A stretch of 64,000 nucleotides of DNA from Streptomyces sp. NRRL S-340. Its GTDB lineage: Bacteria; Actinomycetota; Actinomycetes; Streptomycetales; Streptomycetaceae. The translations under genes and the position numbers were made by a program. The stretch spans positions 1-64,000 of the forward strand of contig NZ_JOIY01000008.1 of NCBI RefSeq assembly GCF_000720185.1. The letters run 5' to 3'. Positions 1 through 7,698 of this stretch are shown piece by piece (position 1 is the stretch's first letter; every line of letters starts with the position of its first letter). The notes below the pieces were generated by a model. The model ran no database searches. It saw only the letters and a list, made by a program, of their open reading frames with translations, and was not told the origin of the DNA.

Positions 1-14
1 GGAGGACATCACCG

Positions 15-1529
15 ATGAACACCGACGTGATCGTCGTGGGTGCGGGGCCGACGGGGCTGATGCTCGCCTGCGAGCTGGCACTGGCGGGCGTACGGACCCG
101 GATCCTGGAACGCTGCACCGAACCCCAGCGCGACTCGCGGGCACTGAGCCTGCACCCGCGCAGCGTGGAACTGATGGACCAGCGGGGGCTCCTCGACCGG
201 TTCCTGCCCCTCGGCCGGACCGTGCCGGACTGGCACTTCGCAGGACTGCCCACCCGACTGGACTTCGGCACCCTCGACACCCGGCACGGTTACACCCTCT
301 TCCTGGCCCAGGCGCGCACCGAGGCGATCCTCGAGGAGCGGGCGCACGAGCTGGGGGTGGAGATCAGCCGGGGATGCGAGACCCTCGGCGTGAGCCAGGA
401 CGGCGACGGGGTCGAGGTGGAGGCGCGCGTCCCCGGGGGCGGCACCGAGACCGTGCGTGGCCTCTACGCGGTCGGGTGTGACGGCGGGCGCAGCGTCGTG
501 CGGCAGTCCGCGGGGATCGGCTTCCCCGGCACCGACGAGACCCTGACCGGGATGCTCGGGGACTTCGCGGTCGTCGACCCGCAGCCCGGCGCCCTCGACG
601 CGGCACGGGCCCGTGGCGTGATCGTCGCGCCGCTGGAAGGAGGGCTCACCCGGTTCGTCTGCCTGGACCCGGAGCGGCTGCGGGTGCCGGCCCGGGAGCC
701 CGTGACCCTGGAGGAGTTCCGTACGTCGCTCACCCGGATCGCCGGCTCCGACTGCGGGGTGGCCGAGCCCCGCTGGCTGTCGCGCTTCGGCAACGCCACC
801 CGGCTCGCGGAGAGCTACCGTTCGGGACGCGTCCTGCTGGCGGGCGACGCCGCCCACATCCACTTCCCCGCGGCGGGCCAGGGGCTCAACACCGGGCTCC
901 AGGACGCCATGAACCTGGGGTGGAAGCTGGCCGCCGTGGTCAACGGCTGGGCCCCGCCCGGGCTGCTGGACAGTTACGACGGGGAGCGCCGGCCGGTCGG
1001 CCGGTCGGTGACCGAGAACACCGAGGTCCAGACGCTGCTGGCGGAGCTGACGCTGATCACGCGGTACCAGCGCCCGGCCGCGGCCCTGCGCAAGCTCCTC
1101 GACCAGCTGCTGGGCATGGCGGAGGTCAACCGGTGGCTCGCCGATCAGGTCTCCGCGCTCGGCACCCGCTATCCGCCGGCGGCCTCGGGCGCCGATCCGC
1201 TGGTGGGCCGGCGCATGCCCGACGTCGGGCTGACCGCCGCCGGTTCCGAGGCGACGCGGGTGTACGAACTGCTCGCCCCGGGCCGCTTCGTCCTGCTCGC
1301 TCCGGCCGGGGACCCGGCCCTTCGGGAGGCCGTCGACGGAGGCTGGGGCTCGCGTGTGACGGCCGTCACCGTGGACAAGTACGACGAGCACGCGGACCTC
1401 GACGGGATCACCGAGATTCTCGTACGCCCCGACGGCCATGTCGCGTGGGCCACCCGTACCACCGACGGCGGCGCGCGCCGCGATCAGCGGATCCAGGCGC
1501 TGACCGCCTGGGCGGGTACGCCCTCGTGA
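15..1529 (+). CDS. FAD-dependent aromatic-ring monooxygenase (PheA/TfdB type)
   Basis: A 504-residue flavoprotein monooxygenase of the class that hydroxylates aromatic or polyketide-like substrates with NAD(P)H and oxygen in the cytoplasm. Visible landmarks are the N-terminal Rossmann motif GAGPTG (residues 9-14), the DG motif at D156-G157, and the second FAD-binding GD motif (GDAAHIHFPAAGQG, D278), in the usual order. The roughly 110 residues after the catalytic core match the thioredoxin-like C-terminal domain typical of rifampicin- and polyketide-type hydroxylases. An excellent ribosome site, GGAGGA at positions 1-6, fixes the ATG at 15. Genes upstream are outside the window. It is followed closely by a remnant of an alpha/beta hydrolase, which may once have been a partner. 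The substrate cannot be told from sequence. Confidence 0.87.
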   Translation: MNTDVIVVGAGPTGLMLACELALAGVRTRILERCTEPQRDSRALSLHPRSVELMDQRGLLDRFLPLGRTVPDWHFAGLPTRLDFGTLDTRHGYTLFLAQARTEAILEERAHELGVEISRGCETLGVSQDGDGVEVEARVPGGGTETVRGLYAVGCDGGRSVVRQSAGIGFPGTDETLTGMLGDFAVVDPQPGALDAARARGVIVAPLEGGLTRFVCLDPERLRVPAREPVTLEEFRTSLTRIAGSDCGVAEPRWLSRFGNATRLAESYRSGRVLLAGDAAHIHFPAAGQGLNTGLQDAMNLGWKLAAVVNGWAPPGLLDSYDGERRPVGRSVTENTEVQTLLAELTLITRYQRPAAALRKLLDQLLGMAEVNRWLADQVSALGTRYPPAASGADPLVGRRMPDVGLTAAGSEATRVYELLAPGRFVLLAPAGDPALREAVDGGWGSRVTAVTVDKYDEHADLDGITEILVRPDGHVAWATRTTDGGARRDQRIQALTAWAGTPS

Positions 1530-1611
1530 CTCCTGGAAGAAGCCGATCAGGCCTGTGAACCGCGCCGGGCCACCGTCCGTGCACGACCGGTCCGGCCGGA
1601 CCAGCCAGGTC

Positions 1612-1887
1612 GTCACCGCCGACGGGACCCGGCCCGTGCGTCTCGCCGGGCAGGTCGTCGGCGTCCTGCTGCCGGCCGGTGCCGCGGACCACTACGTACC
1701 GCTGCACATGCTGGGCGACCAGATGCTGACACTGCCCACCGCGCGATCGGTCAGCGCCCGGGTCTTCACGGAGGCCGAGCACGCCCAGAACCACTGCCGG
1801 ATCGGCAATCAGGGCCTGGCGCTCAAGGTCATCTTCGACTGGCTGGGCCAGGCCGGCGGCCGGACGGCGGATCCCGCCGCCCGGTAG
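1612..1887 (+). pseudogene. C-terminal remnant of an alpha/beta hydrolase
   Basis: The frame encodes a segment resembling the last ~85 residues of alpha/beta-fold hydrolases: a strand, then AADHYVPLH (the position of the catalytic acid), then EHAQNHC with the catalytic His and a closing helix ending in FDWL. The nucleophile elbow and everything N-terminal are missing. The frame merely starts about 80 bp after the monooxygenase stop, and no ribosome site precedes a plausible start. I read it as the surviving 3' end of a deleted hydrolase gene. It could alternatively be expressed as a short orphan protein from ATG 1555. Confidence 0.5.
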
Positions 1888-2041
1888 TCTTCCGCCGCCG
1901 CACGCGGCCGCCGGCAACGCCTTCGCGGGCATCAACGCCGGCAGCCGCCGAGGCACGGATCACCCCCCCCAACGCCACCTCGAAACGGCCGAGTCGAGAC
2001 GTTTGAAGCGGTCGGGCTCCGCGCGATGTCCGCTCACTCCA
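1888..2041. other. Intergenic stretch, no gene seen
   Basis: Between the hydrolase remnant and the GH54 promoter there is no credible coding frame. There is a C-run near 1964-1970 and no clear dyad. The regulatory signals lie just downstream. Confidence 0.5.
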
Positions 2042-2085
2042 TTGACGTGTACGCGACTGCGCCCTACCTTCTGACCGGTTAACCG
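2042..2085 (+). promoter_or_regulatory. Promoter with palindrome for the GH54 gene
   Basis: TTGACG (2042-2047) and TACCTT (2065-2070) are separated by exactly 17 bp, a good fit to a vegetative-sigma promoter reading right. A perfect 10-bp palindrome, CGGTTAACCG, lies at 2076-2085, over the expected transcription start. It is a candidate repressor site. The start codon is about 165 bp further on, leaving a long leader. The promoter is read by eye only. Confidence 0.5.
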
Positions 2086-2248
2086 AACTCCGTCCGGCAT
2101 GTCGAACAATCGGTAGCGGTGATCCCGCTTCGCATTCCACCGTGCCCCTCGACGAGCCGGGGGCCGGACCGTCGGACGGAGGACCCACGGAGCTGTCCGG
2201 CCCCTGCCGGGGGAGACCCACCGTCGTCCCACTCCCAGGAGACCACTC

Positions 2249-3817
2249 ATGTCCATGAGAACGTCCCGTGCATGGCGGGGCAGGCCGCTCGCCGTGCTGG
2301 CCCTGGTGCTGGCCATGGCCGGCGCGGTGCTCGGTGTGCAGACCTCGGCGGGCGGCACCGCCATGGCCGCCGGCTCACTGCCCTGTGACCTGTACGCCGC
2401 CGGCGGCACGCCCTGCGTCGCCGCGCACAGCACCACCCGTGCGCTGTACTCCGCCTACAGCGGCCGCCTCTACCAGGTCAAACGCGCCTCGGACGGAGCC
2501 ACCCGCGACATCGGCGTGCTGAGCGCGGGCGGTTACGCCGACGCCGCCGCGCAGGACTCCTTCTGCGCGCGCACGAGCTGCCTCATCACTGTGCTCTACG
2601 ACCAGTCGGGCCGCGGCAACCACCTCACCCAGGCACCGCCCGGAGGGTTCTCCGGCCCCGCCGCGGGCGGATACGACAACCTCGCCGAGGCGTCCGCCGC
2701 TCCGGTCACCGTGGGCGGACACAAGGCGTACGGCGTCTTCATCGCCCCCGGCACCGGATACCGCAACAACAACACCAACGGCATCGCGACCGGGGACCAG
2801 CCGGAAGGCATGTACGCGGTCCTCGACGGCACCCACTACAACGGCGGCTGCTGCTTCGACTACGGCAACGCCGAGACCAGCAGCCGGGACACCGGCAACG
2901 GTCACATGGAGACCGTCTACTTCGGCAACATCAAGGTCTGGGGCTACGGCACCGGCAACGGGCCCTGGGTCATGGCCGACCTGGAGAACGGCCTGTTCTC
3001 CGGCGCCGACCGCGGCTACAACGCCAACAACCCCAGCGTCAGCCACCGCTTCCTCACCGCGGTCGTCAAGGGCGGACCGAACCACTGGGCGATCCGGTCC
3101 GGCAACGCCCAGTCCGGCGGCCTCTCCACCTCCTACGACGGGCCGCGCCCCAACGCCACCGGCTACAACCCGATGAAGAAGGAAGGGGCCATCATCCTCG
3201 GCATCGGCGGCGACAACAGCAACAGCTCCGCCGGGACCTTCTACGAGGGCGTCATGACCTCCGGCTACCCCTCGGCCGCCACCGAGAACGCGGTGCAGGC
3301 CGGCATCAACGCGGTCGGCTACGCCACCTCCTCCGCGGCGAGCGCACTCACCGTGGGCTCCCGCGTCTCGCTGCGAGCCACCACCGCCTGCTGCACCAGC
3401 CAGTACCTGCGCCACGACAGCGCCGACACCAACGCCTCCATCGCCACGGTCTCCTCCGCCAGTGCCCCGGCCGACAGGGCCGCCGCCACCTGGATCGTGC
3501 GCGCGGGCCTGGGCGACGCCTCGTGCGTCTCCTTCGAGTCCGCCGACAAGCCGGGGCAGTACCTGCGCCACTACGACTTCCGCCTGCGCGTCGACACCAT
3601 CGCCGGCGGGCTCGCCCAGCAGGACGCCACGTTCTGTCCGCAGGCCGGTCACAACGGCCAGGGCGTCTCGCTGCGGTCCGCCAACTATCCGAGCGACTTC
3701 GTCCGCCACTACGACTACGCCGCCTACATCGCGGGCCAGGGCGGATCCCACGACTGGGACAGCGCCACCGCCTGGCCCGACGACACGAGCTGGGTCGTGA
3801 CGTCCCCCTGGGCCTGA
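2249..3817 (+). CDS. abfB: Secreted alpha-L-arabinofuranosidase, GH54 with CBM42
   Basis: A 522-residue exported enzyme releasing alpha-L-arabinofuranose side chains from arabinan or arabinoxylan. Residues 1-41 are a signal peptide (basic start, hydrophobic core, TAMAAG near cleavage). The GH54 catalytic domain follows to about residue 360, with the characteristic vicinal pair C201-C202 in NGGCCFDYGN. By spacing against the characterised fungal AbfB, E246 in ADLENGLF fits the nucleophile and D322 in GGDNSN the acid/base. Residues ~365-520 form a CBM42 arabinose-binding beta-trefoil with repeated QYLRHY/FVRHYDY motifs. AGGAGA at 2236-2241 precedes the ATG. All catalytic landmarks are intact. 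It pairs functionally with the arabinan-type enzymes near 45-49 kb, but has its own promoter and terminator. Confidence 0.94.
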   Translation: MSMRTSRAWRGRPLAVLALVLAMAGAVLGVQTSAGGTAMAAGSLPCDLYAAGGTPCVAAHSTTRALYSAYSGRLYQVKRASDGATRDIGVLSAGGYADAAAQDSFCARTSCLITVLYDQSGRGNHLTQAPPGGFSGPAAGGYDNLAEASAAPVTVGGHKAYGVFIAPGTGYRNNNTNGIATGDQPEGMYAVLDGTHYNGGCCFDYGNAETSSRDTGNGHMETVYFGNIKVWGYGTGNGPWVMADLENGLFSGADRGYNANNPSVSHRFLTAVVKGGPNHWAIRSGNAQSGGLSTSYDGPRPNATGYNPMKKEGAIILGIGGDNSNSSAGTFYEGVMTSGYPSAATENAVQAGINAVGYATSSAASALTVGSRVSLRATTACCTSQYLRHDSADTNASIATVSSASAPADRAAATWIVRAGLGDASCVSFESADKPGQYLRHYDFRLRVDTIAGGLAQQDATFCPQAGHNGQGVSLRSANYPSDFVRHYDYAAYIAGQGGSHDWDSATAWPDDTSWVVTSPWA

Positions 3818-3839
3818 CGCCGGGCCCGCACCGCACACG

Positions 3840-3866
3840 CCGCGCCACCCGGTCCGGGTGGCGCGG
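3840..3866 (+). terminator. Perfect hairpin after the GH54 gene
   Basis: Thirteen-base arms CCGCGCCACCCGG (3840-3852) and its exact complement (3854-3866) flank a single T, 22 bp after the stop codon. This is a strong GC hairpin without a U-tract, as is usual in streptomycetes. Confidence 0.65.
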
Positions 3867-3879
3867 CCGGCCGGACGGC

Positions 3880-4337
3880 CGGTGCGCCGGGGACGGGACG
3901 AAGACCGTGCGGATCGACGACGACCGGGTGCTGTCCTACGACACGCTGGTGTACGGGCCGGGCGGGATCGCCGACACCTCGGCCGTGCCGGGAGCGGAGG
4001 ACCACGCGTGCATCCTGAGCAGTGCGCAGGACGCCGAGTTGCCGGCCGGCCGGCGCGGCTCGGCAGCGGCACGGTGGTGGTCGCCGGCAGCGGGCCGGCC
4101 GGCAGCGGGCCGGCCGCGGGGATCGCCGAACGGCACCCGCGGCTGAACGTCGTGCCGCTGTGCGGACCGGCGCCCGGCGCGGCCATGGACCCCAGGGCCA
4201 CGGCGTACCTGCGCACCGCGCCGGACCGGCTGGGCGCCCATGTGCGGGCCGGCGTGGAGGTGGCCGAGGCGCTGCCCGACGCGGTGGGACTGGTGGGCGG
4301 GGAGAGCGTCCCCGCCGACGCGGGCCGGGACGGGTGA
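3880..4337 (+). pseudogene. Decayed NDH-2-like FAD/NAD(P) oxidoreductase fragment
   Basis: Two frames read in succession give pieces typical of pyridine-nucleotide disulfide oxidoreductases of the NDH-2-like class. The first frame gives VLSYDTLVYGPGG and AQDAEL up to about 4040. The next gives GTVVVAGSGPAGSG (a Rossmann loop in poor condition), then DPRATAYLRTAPDRLG and VRAGVEVAEALP, ending near 4337. The N-terminal FAD domain and the C-terminal third are absent, and at least one frameshift lies near 4040-4065. No start or ribosome site was seen. It directly abuts a second remnant in yet another frame. Confidence 0.55.
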
Positions 4338-4459
4338 TCACCGGCCTCACCTTCGACTTCGACGCCGAGGGCCGCATCACCGCCCGCCACGACGTGGCGG
4401 GCCCGGACAAACTCCGGGCCGTCACCGACGGCACCCCGTACGACGACGGGACGCGGTGA
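4334..4459 (+). pseudogene. C-terminal tail resembling an ECF41 (SigJ-type) sigma factor
   Basis: In a third frame the last 41 codons before the TGA at 4457-4459 read TGLTFDFDAEGRITARHDVAGPDKLR. The DGRI..(V)..NPDKL pattern closes the SnoaL-like C-terminal domain of ECF41 sigma factors. Those genes commonly sit next to FAD oxidoreductases, so this piece and the preceding fragment may be the two ends of a deleted gene pair. The match is short and the call is tentative. Confidence 0.35.
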
Positions 4460-4506
4460 GCGCGGTCACGCCGCCCCGGCCGGCCCCCGCGGTGGGCGTT
4501 CCCCGT

Positions 4507-4893
4507 TCAGACGAAGAACGCGTTCATGCCCGCGACGTCGGACAGGTACGTCTCGATGCTCGCGATCCTGCCGTCGCGCAGGCGGCAGACGGTGGAGAGG
4601 TGCTCGTCCAGGCGGAGTTCGCCGCGACGGGCGGTGTTGTGCAGGGACAGGGCCATGTTCTCGCGGCTGACCAGGATGTGCAGCAGTTCGAAGTCGAGCC
4701 CGTAGGAGGCGATCTTCTTCGCCCGCTCCACGACCTCCTCGGCGCCCTCGGCCGTACCGGAGACGGTGTTGTCGCCGGGAAGCGTCCAGGTGGCGTCGTC
4801 GGTGAGCAGGGCGCGGATGCCGTCCCAGTCGCCGGCGGCGAGGCAGGAGTGGAACGTCCTGCCGAGCTGGTACTGGGCCTCGTAGTGGGACAT
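4507..4893 (-). CDS. SnoaL-like (NTF2-fold) protein
   Basis: A 128-residue protein with the NTF2-like/SnoaL layout: an N-terminal helix (YQLGRTFHSCLAAGDWDGIRALL), the TDDATWTLPG strand typical of the family, and a C-terminal RDGRIASIETYLSD. Members are small polyketide cyclases, epoxide hydrolases or isomerases, or ligand-binding proteins; which one applies cannot be decided here. GAGGAG on the minus strand just upstream fixes the ATG at 4893. It is divergent from the TetR gene at 4994, and the 100 bp between them holds a perfect operator-like dyad. It is therefore very probably the TetR target. Length is normal and there is no signal peptide. Confidence 0.8.
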   Translation of the reverse strand: MSHYEAQYQLGRTFHSCLAAGDWDGIRALLTDDATWTLPGDNTVSGTAEGAEEVVERAKKIASYGLDFELLHILVSRENMALSLHNTARRGELRLDEHLSTVCRLRDGRIASIETYLSDVAGMNAFFV

Positions 4894-4911
4894 GGGTCTC
4901 CTCGGGAAGTC

Positions 4912-4983
4912 TGCTTAAAGCGGCGATCACCGCTTTAAGCAACTCTAGGAGAGCGGTGTACTAAAGCGCAACTCATTGCTTTA
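4912..4983. promoter_or_regulatory. TetR operator pair between SnoaL-like gene and tetR
   Basis: TGCTTAAAGCGG (4912-4923) and its exact complement (4930-4941) form a perfect 12-bp inverted repeat with a 6-bp spacer. A second, weaker dyad TAAAGC/GCTTTA (4962-4967 and 4978-4983) has the same TTAAAGC core. Both lie in the short divergent intergenic region, and the second ends only 10 bp before the regulator start. Binding there would shut off both genes. Assignment to the adjacent TetR is inferred. Confidence 0.78.
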
Positions 4984-4993
4984 AGCTGAGGGG

Positions 4994-5674
4994 GTGACCG
5001 CCAAAAGCAAAGAAAGCCGCCCCGGAGGCCGCAGTGCCCGGGTGCGCGCCGCCGTGCACCGGGCGACCGTGGAACTGGTGCAGGAAGTCGGCACCGACAA
5101 GGTGACCATCCCCGCGGTGGCGCGCCGCGCCGGCGTCAACCCGAGCTCCGTGTACCGCCGTTGGGGGACGACCTCCGCCCTCCTGGCGGACGTGGCCGCC
5201 CGGCGGCAGGACGAGGGGACACCCGAGCTGCTCGGTGATCTGCGCAAGGACCTCGAACGGGCCGCCGTGTGGACGCTGACCGACCTGTCCCGGCCGGGAG
5301 GCGTGGCGTTCTTCCGCGCGGAAGTCGCGCCGGACGTCGACGAGCGCCGCGCCGGGCTGCGCGAGTGCCTGGAGCGGGTCAGCACCCGGTTCCACGCGGC
5401 TCTGGAGGCCGCGGCCCGGCGGGGGGAGACGACCCCCGCGCTGGAGCAGGTGCTGGACCGCGTGGTCGCGCCCCTCTACTTCAGGGTGGTGTTCTCCATC
5501 CCGGAAACGGACGAGGACTACGCGCGAGCCCTGGTCGCCGAGTTGTACGACCGGCACGCCGCGGCGGTGAATCCCGCACCGGCGCACACCACGGGTGTGG
5601 GCACGGGGCGGTCCGCGCACGAGACACCCGCCCGGTCCCGCGGCACCCGCGTCAGCGGCCCCGGTCCACGGTGA
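4994..5674 (+). CDS. TetR-family regulator (first of two related copies)
   Basis: A 226-residue repressor with the N-terminal helix-turn-helix spanning roughly residues 37-58 (VTIPAVARRAGVNPSSVYRRWG) and a TetR_C-type ligand domain with LDRVVAPLYFRVVF. The GTG start at 4994 follows GAGGG almost directly, so translation is either leaderless or from a very close ribosome site. Its N-terminal GGRSARV segment and the GV.PS.VYRRWG helix are shared with the TetR at 6915-7478, suggesting duplication. The last ~30 residues are low-complexity. The gene ends tail-to-tail with the secreted protein at 5652-6035, overlapping by 23 bp. It likely represses itself and the SnoaL-like gene. Confidence 0.87.
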   Translation: MTAKSKESRPGGRSARVRAAVHRATVELVQEVGTDKVTIPAVARRAGVNPSSVYRRWGTTSALLADVAARRQDEGTPELLGDLRKDLERAAVWTLTDLSRPGGVAFFRAEVAPDVDERRAGLRECLERVSTRFHAALEAAARRGETTPALEQVLDRVVAPLYFRVVFSIPETDEDYARALVAELYDRHAAAVNPAPAHTTGVGTGRSAHETPARSRGTRVSGPGPR

Positions 5675-6035
5675 AACCCGCCTGGAACGCGCCGCCGTCG
5701 GGGCAGGTGCCGTCGACACCCCACTGCGACAGGCGCCCGACGGGGTCGGGACCGCCGGAGGAGAAGTTCCCGGCCGGGGCGATCGTGGCCCGCCCGGTGT
5801 ACACGGTGCCCCGGGTGCGGCGCAGCGTCACCGTCCCGTCCCGGAAGGCCTGGGACGTGGCGTCGACGGTCTGCGACGTGCCGGTGTCGCAGGTGACACG
5901 GACCGTGACCGTGCCACCGGCCTCGACCGTCGCGGGTGACACCTGCACCGCCGGGTGCGCCTCCGCCCCGGAGGCGAACAGGCCCACGCTCAGGACCGCT
6001 GTGACGAGGGCGAGGGGAGCCTTTGTACCGCGCAT
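5652..6035 (-). CDS. Small secreted protein of unknown function
   Basis: A 127-residue protein with a clear Sec signal peptide (MRGTKAPLALVTAVLSVG then ASGAEA, cleavage before HPAV). The mature part of about 100 residues is beta-rich, with VTVRVTCDTG and a second Cys in DGTCPDGG, allowing one disulfide. The composition (Val/Thr/Gly strands) recalls Ig-like secreted proteins of streptomycetes, but I do not recognise the family. GAGGAGG precedes the ATG on the minus strand. The 3' end overlaps the convergent tetR stop. Confidence 0.65.
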   Translation of the reverse strand: MRGTKAPLALVTAVLSVGLFASGAEAHPAVQVSPATVEAGGTVTVRVTCDTGTSQTVDATSQAFRDGTVTLRRTRGTVYTGRATIAPAGNFSSGGPDPVGRLSQWGVDGTCPDGGAFQAGFTVDRGR

Positions 6036-6225
6036 GAGTCCTCCTCACTGCCGGACGACGCTCTCGTCCCAGTGCAGGGCCTCGCCCTCGGCGCGGCATC
6101 TCCGTTAGGCCGAACGGGTGACGTGAGCGCTCCGCTCGAAAGGCTCCACGACGGCGTGCGGCACCCGCGCCGGCCTGACGGCGGACCCCCGCCGGTGGCG
6201 GTGCCCGTCTCCCGGAGGGAGGGTG
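6036..6225. other. Intergenic stretch, promoter side of secreted protein
   Basis: No convincing gene on either strand. It must contain the leftward promoter of the secreted protein, but no clean -35/-10 pair was seen. Confidence 0.4.
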
Positions 6226-6258
6226 GTGTGCGGACACCGGGGTGTGTGCGGACACCGG
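6226..6258. repeat. Two copies of GTGTGCGGACACCGG
   Basis: The 15-mer GTGTGCGGACACCGG occurs at 6226-6240 and again at 6244-6258 (18-bp period). Each copy contains the small dyad GTGT...ACAC. It is part of the repeat-rich leader region of the small secreted protein gene at 6509. Confidence 0.85.
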
Positions 6259-6399
6259 CGTCCACGTGCAGGCATCCGGTGGCAGGAGAGACCGGCGCCG
6301 CGCCGGACCGCGGGGCGGCGCGCCACGGGCAGGGTGTGCCCTGGCAGGCGGCACGGTGCGTCACGCACGAGGTGCGCCACAGGCAGGGTGCGCATCACC

Positions 6400-6490
6400 C
6401 AACGTGCGTGTGCGGCACCAACAACGTGCGTGTGCGTCACCAGCAACGTGCGTCACCAGCAAGTCGCGTCACCAGCAACGTGCGCCACGG
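6400..6490. repeat. Degenerate 22/16-bp tandem repeat array
   Basis: Five consecutive units begin with CAACGTGCG or a one- or two-base variant: 22-bp units at 6400-6421 and 6422-6443 (with an inserted TGTGCG), 16-bp units at 6444-6459 and 6460-6475, and a partial unit from 6476. The 16-bp form is CAACGTGCGTCACCAG. The array ends directly at the ribosome site of the gene at 6509. There is no cas gene nearby and the units are contiguous without spacers, so it is not CRISPR. Confidence 0.9.
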
Positions 6491-6508
6491 GGAAGGGAGT
6501 TCCAGGAC

Positions 6509-6796
6509 ATGGAATCGATCCGCTCGCTCGCCGGAGCGGCCGCTGCGGCCGTGCTTCTGGCGCTTCCCCTCACCACGCTCCCGGCGGCTGCCGCCACGCC
6601 CGACGACTGCACGAGCGCCCAGGCGGCCGCGGACCGGGCCCGGAAGGATTTCGACGAGACGAAGAAGGCCTACGAGGCCCAGATCGCCGCGGGCGGGCAT
6701 CCGGGCGCCGCCGGGCGCCAGGAACTGGCGGACGCCGATGTCCGGCGCAGCGTGACCGCCGCCGAGGCCGAACGGGTCTGTGACAGCTCCGCCTGA
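6509..6796 (+). CDS. Small secreted two-cysteine protein
   Basis: A 95-residue protein from ATG 6509, with GGAAGGGAG ten bases upstream. Residues 1-29 are a signal peptide (AAAAAVLLALPLTTLPAAAA). The mature ~65 residues are charged and helical (AADRARKDFDETKKAYEAQ), with C34 near the start and C91 near the end, able to form a single disulfide. The pattern resembles small helical secreted proteins of unknown function common in Streptomyces. The open frame extends upstream through the repeat array, but that part has repeat-derived composition and is unlikely to be translated. Confidence 0.65.
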   Translation: MESIRSLAGAAAAAVLLALPLTTLPAAAATPDDCTSAQAAADRARKDFDETKKAYEAQIAAGGHPGAAGRQELADADVRRSVTAAEAERVCDSSA

Positions 6797-6914
6797 CGGC
6801 GCGTCCCGCCGGGGGCTCCCGGCCCCCGGAGTGGCCCCTGAGCGGGACGGGCTCGGTGAGGTCGTGGAGCGGCTGAGGTCAGGGGGGGCGGCTGAGGTGA
6901 CGGATCGGCCGAGG

Positions 6915-7478
6915 TCAGGGGGCGGTGGGGGCGAGGAGTGTGCTGACGAGGTGGTGTGCGTAGGGGGTGCTGAGTTCCTGCGGGCGGAAGAGGATGCGGT
7001 ACATGAGGGGGGCGACGACGCGGTCGATGACGGTCTCGGTGCCGGGCGTCTCCTCTCCGCGTTCTCGGGCGCGGGTGAGGATGAGGTCGATCTGCTCGGC
7101 CGCGTAGGCGGAGCACTGGCCGGCGTTGCCGCCGTCGGGGTCGCCGAGCAGGGCGTCGCGGATGTAGGCGCGGCCGGCGGGGGAGGACATCTCGTCGAGG
7201 AACTGTTCGGCCCAAGCCGTCAGATCGGCCGCCAGGGTGCCGTGGTCCGCGGGCGCGGTCTCGGGACGCAGGTGCTCGACCGCCACGTCCGAGAGCAGCT
7301 CCTGCAGGTCCCCCCAGCGGCGGTAGACGGTCGACGGCGTGACGCCGGCGCGCTGGGCGATCATCGGTACGGTCAGGGCGTCGCGGCCCACTTCCGAGGC
7401 GAGTTCGCGTACGGCGGTGTGTACCGACGCCTGGACGCGGGCGCTGCGTCCGCCGGGGCGTACCATCTGCCTGCTCAT
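6915..7478 (-). CDS. TetR-family regulator (second related copy)
   Basis: A 187-residue repressor starting at ATG 7478 (an in-frame ATG at 7487 is possible). The helix-turn-helix LTVPMIAQRAGVTPSTVYRRWG lies near residues 34-55, and the ligand domain ends in VIDRVVAPLMYRILF. It closely parallels the TetR at 4994-5674, including the GGRSARV leader and the RVVAPL.YR motif. It stands downstream of the amidase on the same strand, with 220 bp between, so it has its own promoter. Its upstream site (7489-7506) shares AAGCG..T.CGTT with the amidase/MFS intergenic site, making it the best candidate to control that divergent promoter. Confidence 0.87.
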   Translation of the reverse strand: MSRQMVRPGGRSARVQASVHTAVRELASEVGRDALTVPMIAQRAGVTPSTVYRRWGDLQELLSDVAVEHLRPETAPADHGTLAADLTAWAEQFLDEMSSPAGRAYIRDALLGDPDGGNAGQCSAYAAEQIDLILTRARERGEETPGTETVIDRVVAPLMYRILFRPQELSTPYAHHLVSTLLAPTAP

Positions 7479-7488
7479 GGCGACCATC

Positions 7489-7506
7489 TTAAAGCGAATT
7501 CGTTGC
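7489..7506. promoter_or_regulatory. Possible autoregulatory site of the second TetR
   Basis: TTAAAGCGAATTCGTTGC sits immediately upstream of the start codon and contains the 8-bp palindrome CGAATTCG (7495-7502). TTAAAGC is the same core as in the operator of the paralogous TetR at 4912, and AAGCG..T.CGTT recurs at 9459-9471. The site assignment is inferred. Confidence 0.42.
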
Positions 7507-7698
7507 GTCTGGCGGGTGCGTCTGGCGGGTGCGGGGACGGGGGTGTGGGGCCGGCTCCGCCCCGCCCGGCCGGCAGGTCGGCGGGCGGGACACCCACGCT
7601 GCTGCCCCTCCCCGCGGGCACTGGGCACCCCACCCCGCACCCCGCACTCGTACCCCGCGACCGCGACCGGGCCGCTGCCGCGGGGTCCCGCCGTTCGT
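7507..7698. other. Intergenic region between amidase and second tetR
   Basis: GC-rich with two adjacent GGCGGGTGCG repeats (around 7511-7531). No gene was seen. It holds the end of the amidase transcript and the promoter of the minus-strand TetR. Confidence 0.4.

Noticed and set aside
2375..4390. Long minus-strand frame opposite the GH54 gene
   Set aside because: Low-complexity Gly/Ala/Val protein mirroring GH54 codons, with no ribosome site or recognisable family.
6400..6490. CRISPR-like repeats
   Set aside because: Units are contiguous without unique spacers, vary in length, and no cas genes are present.
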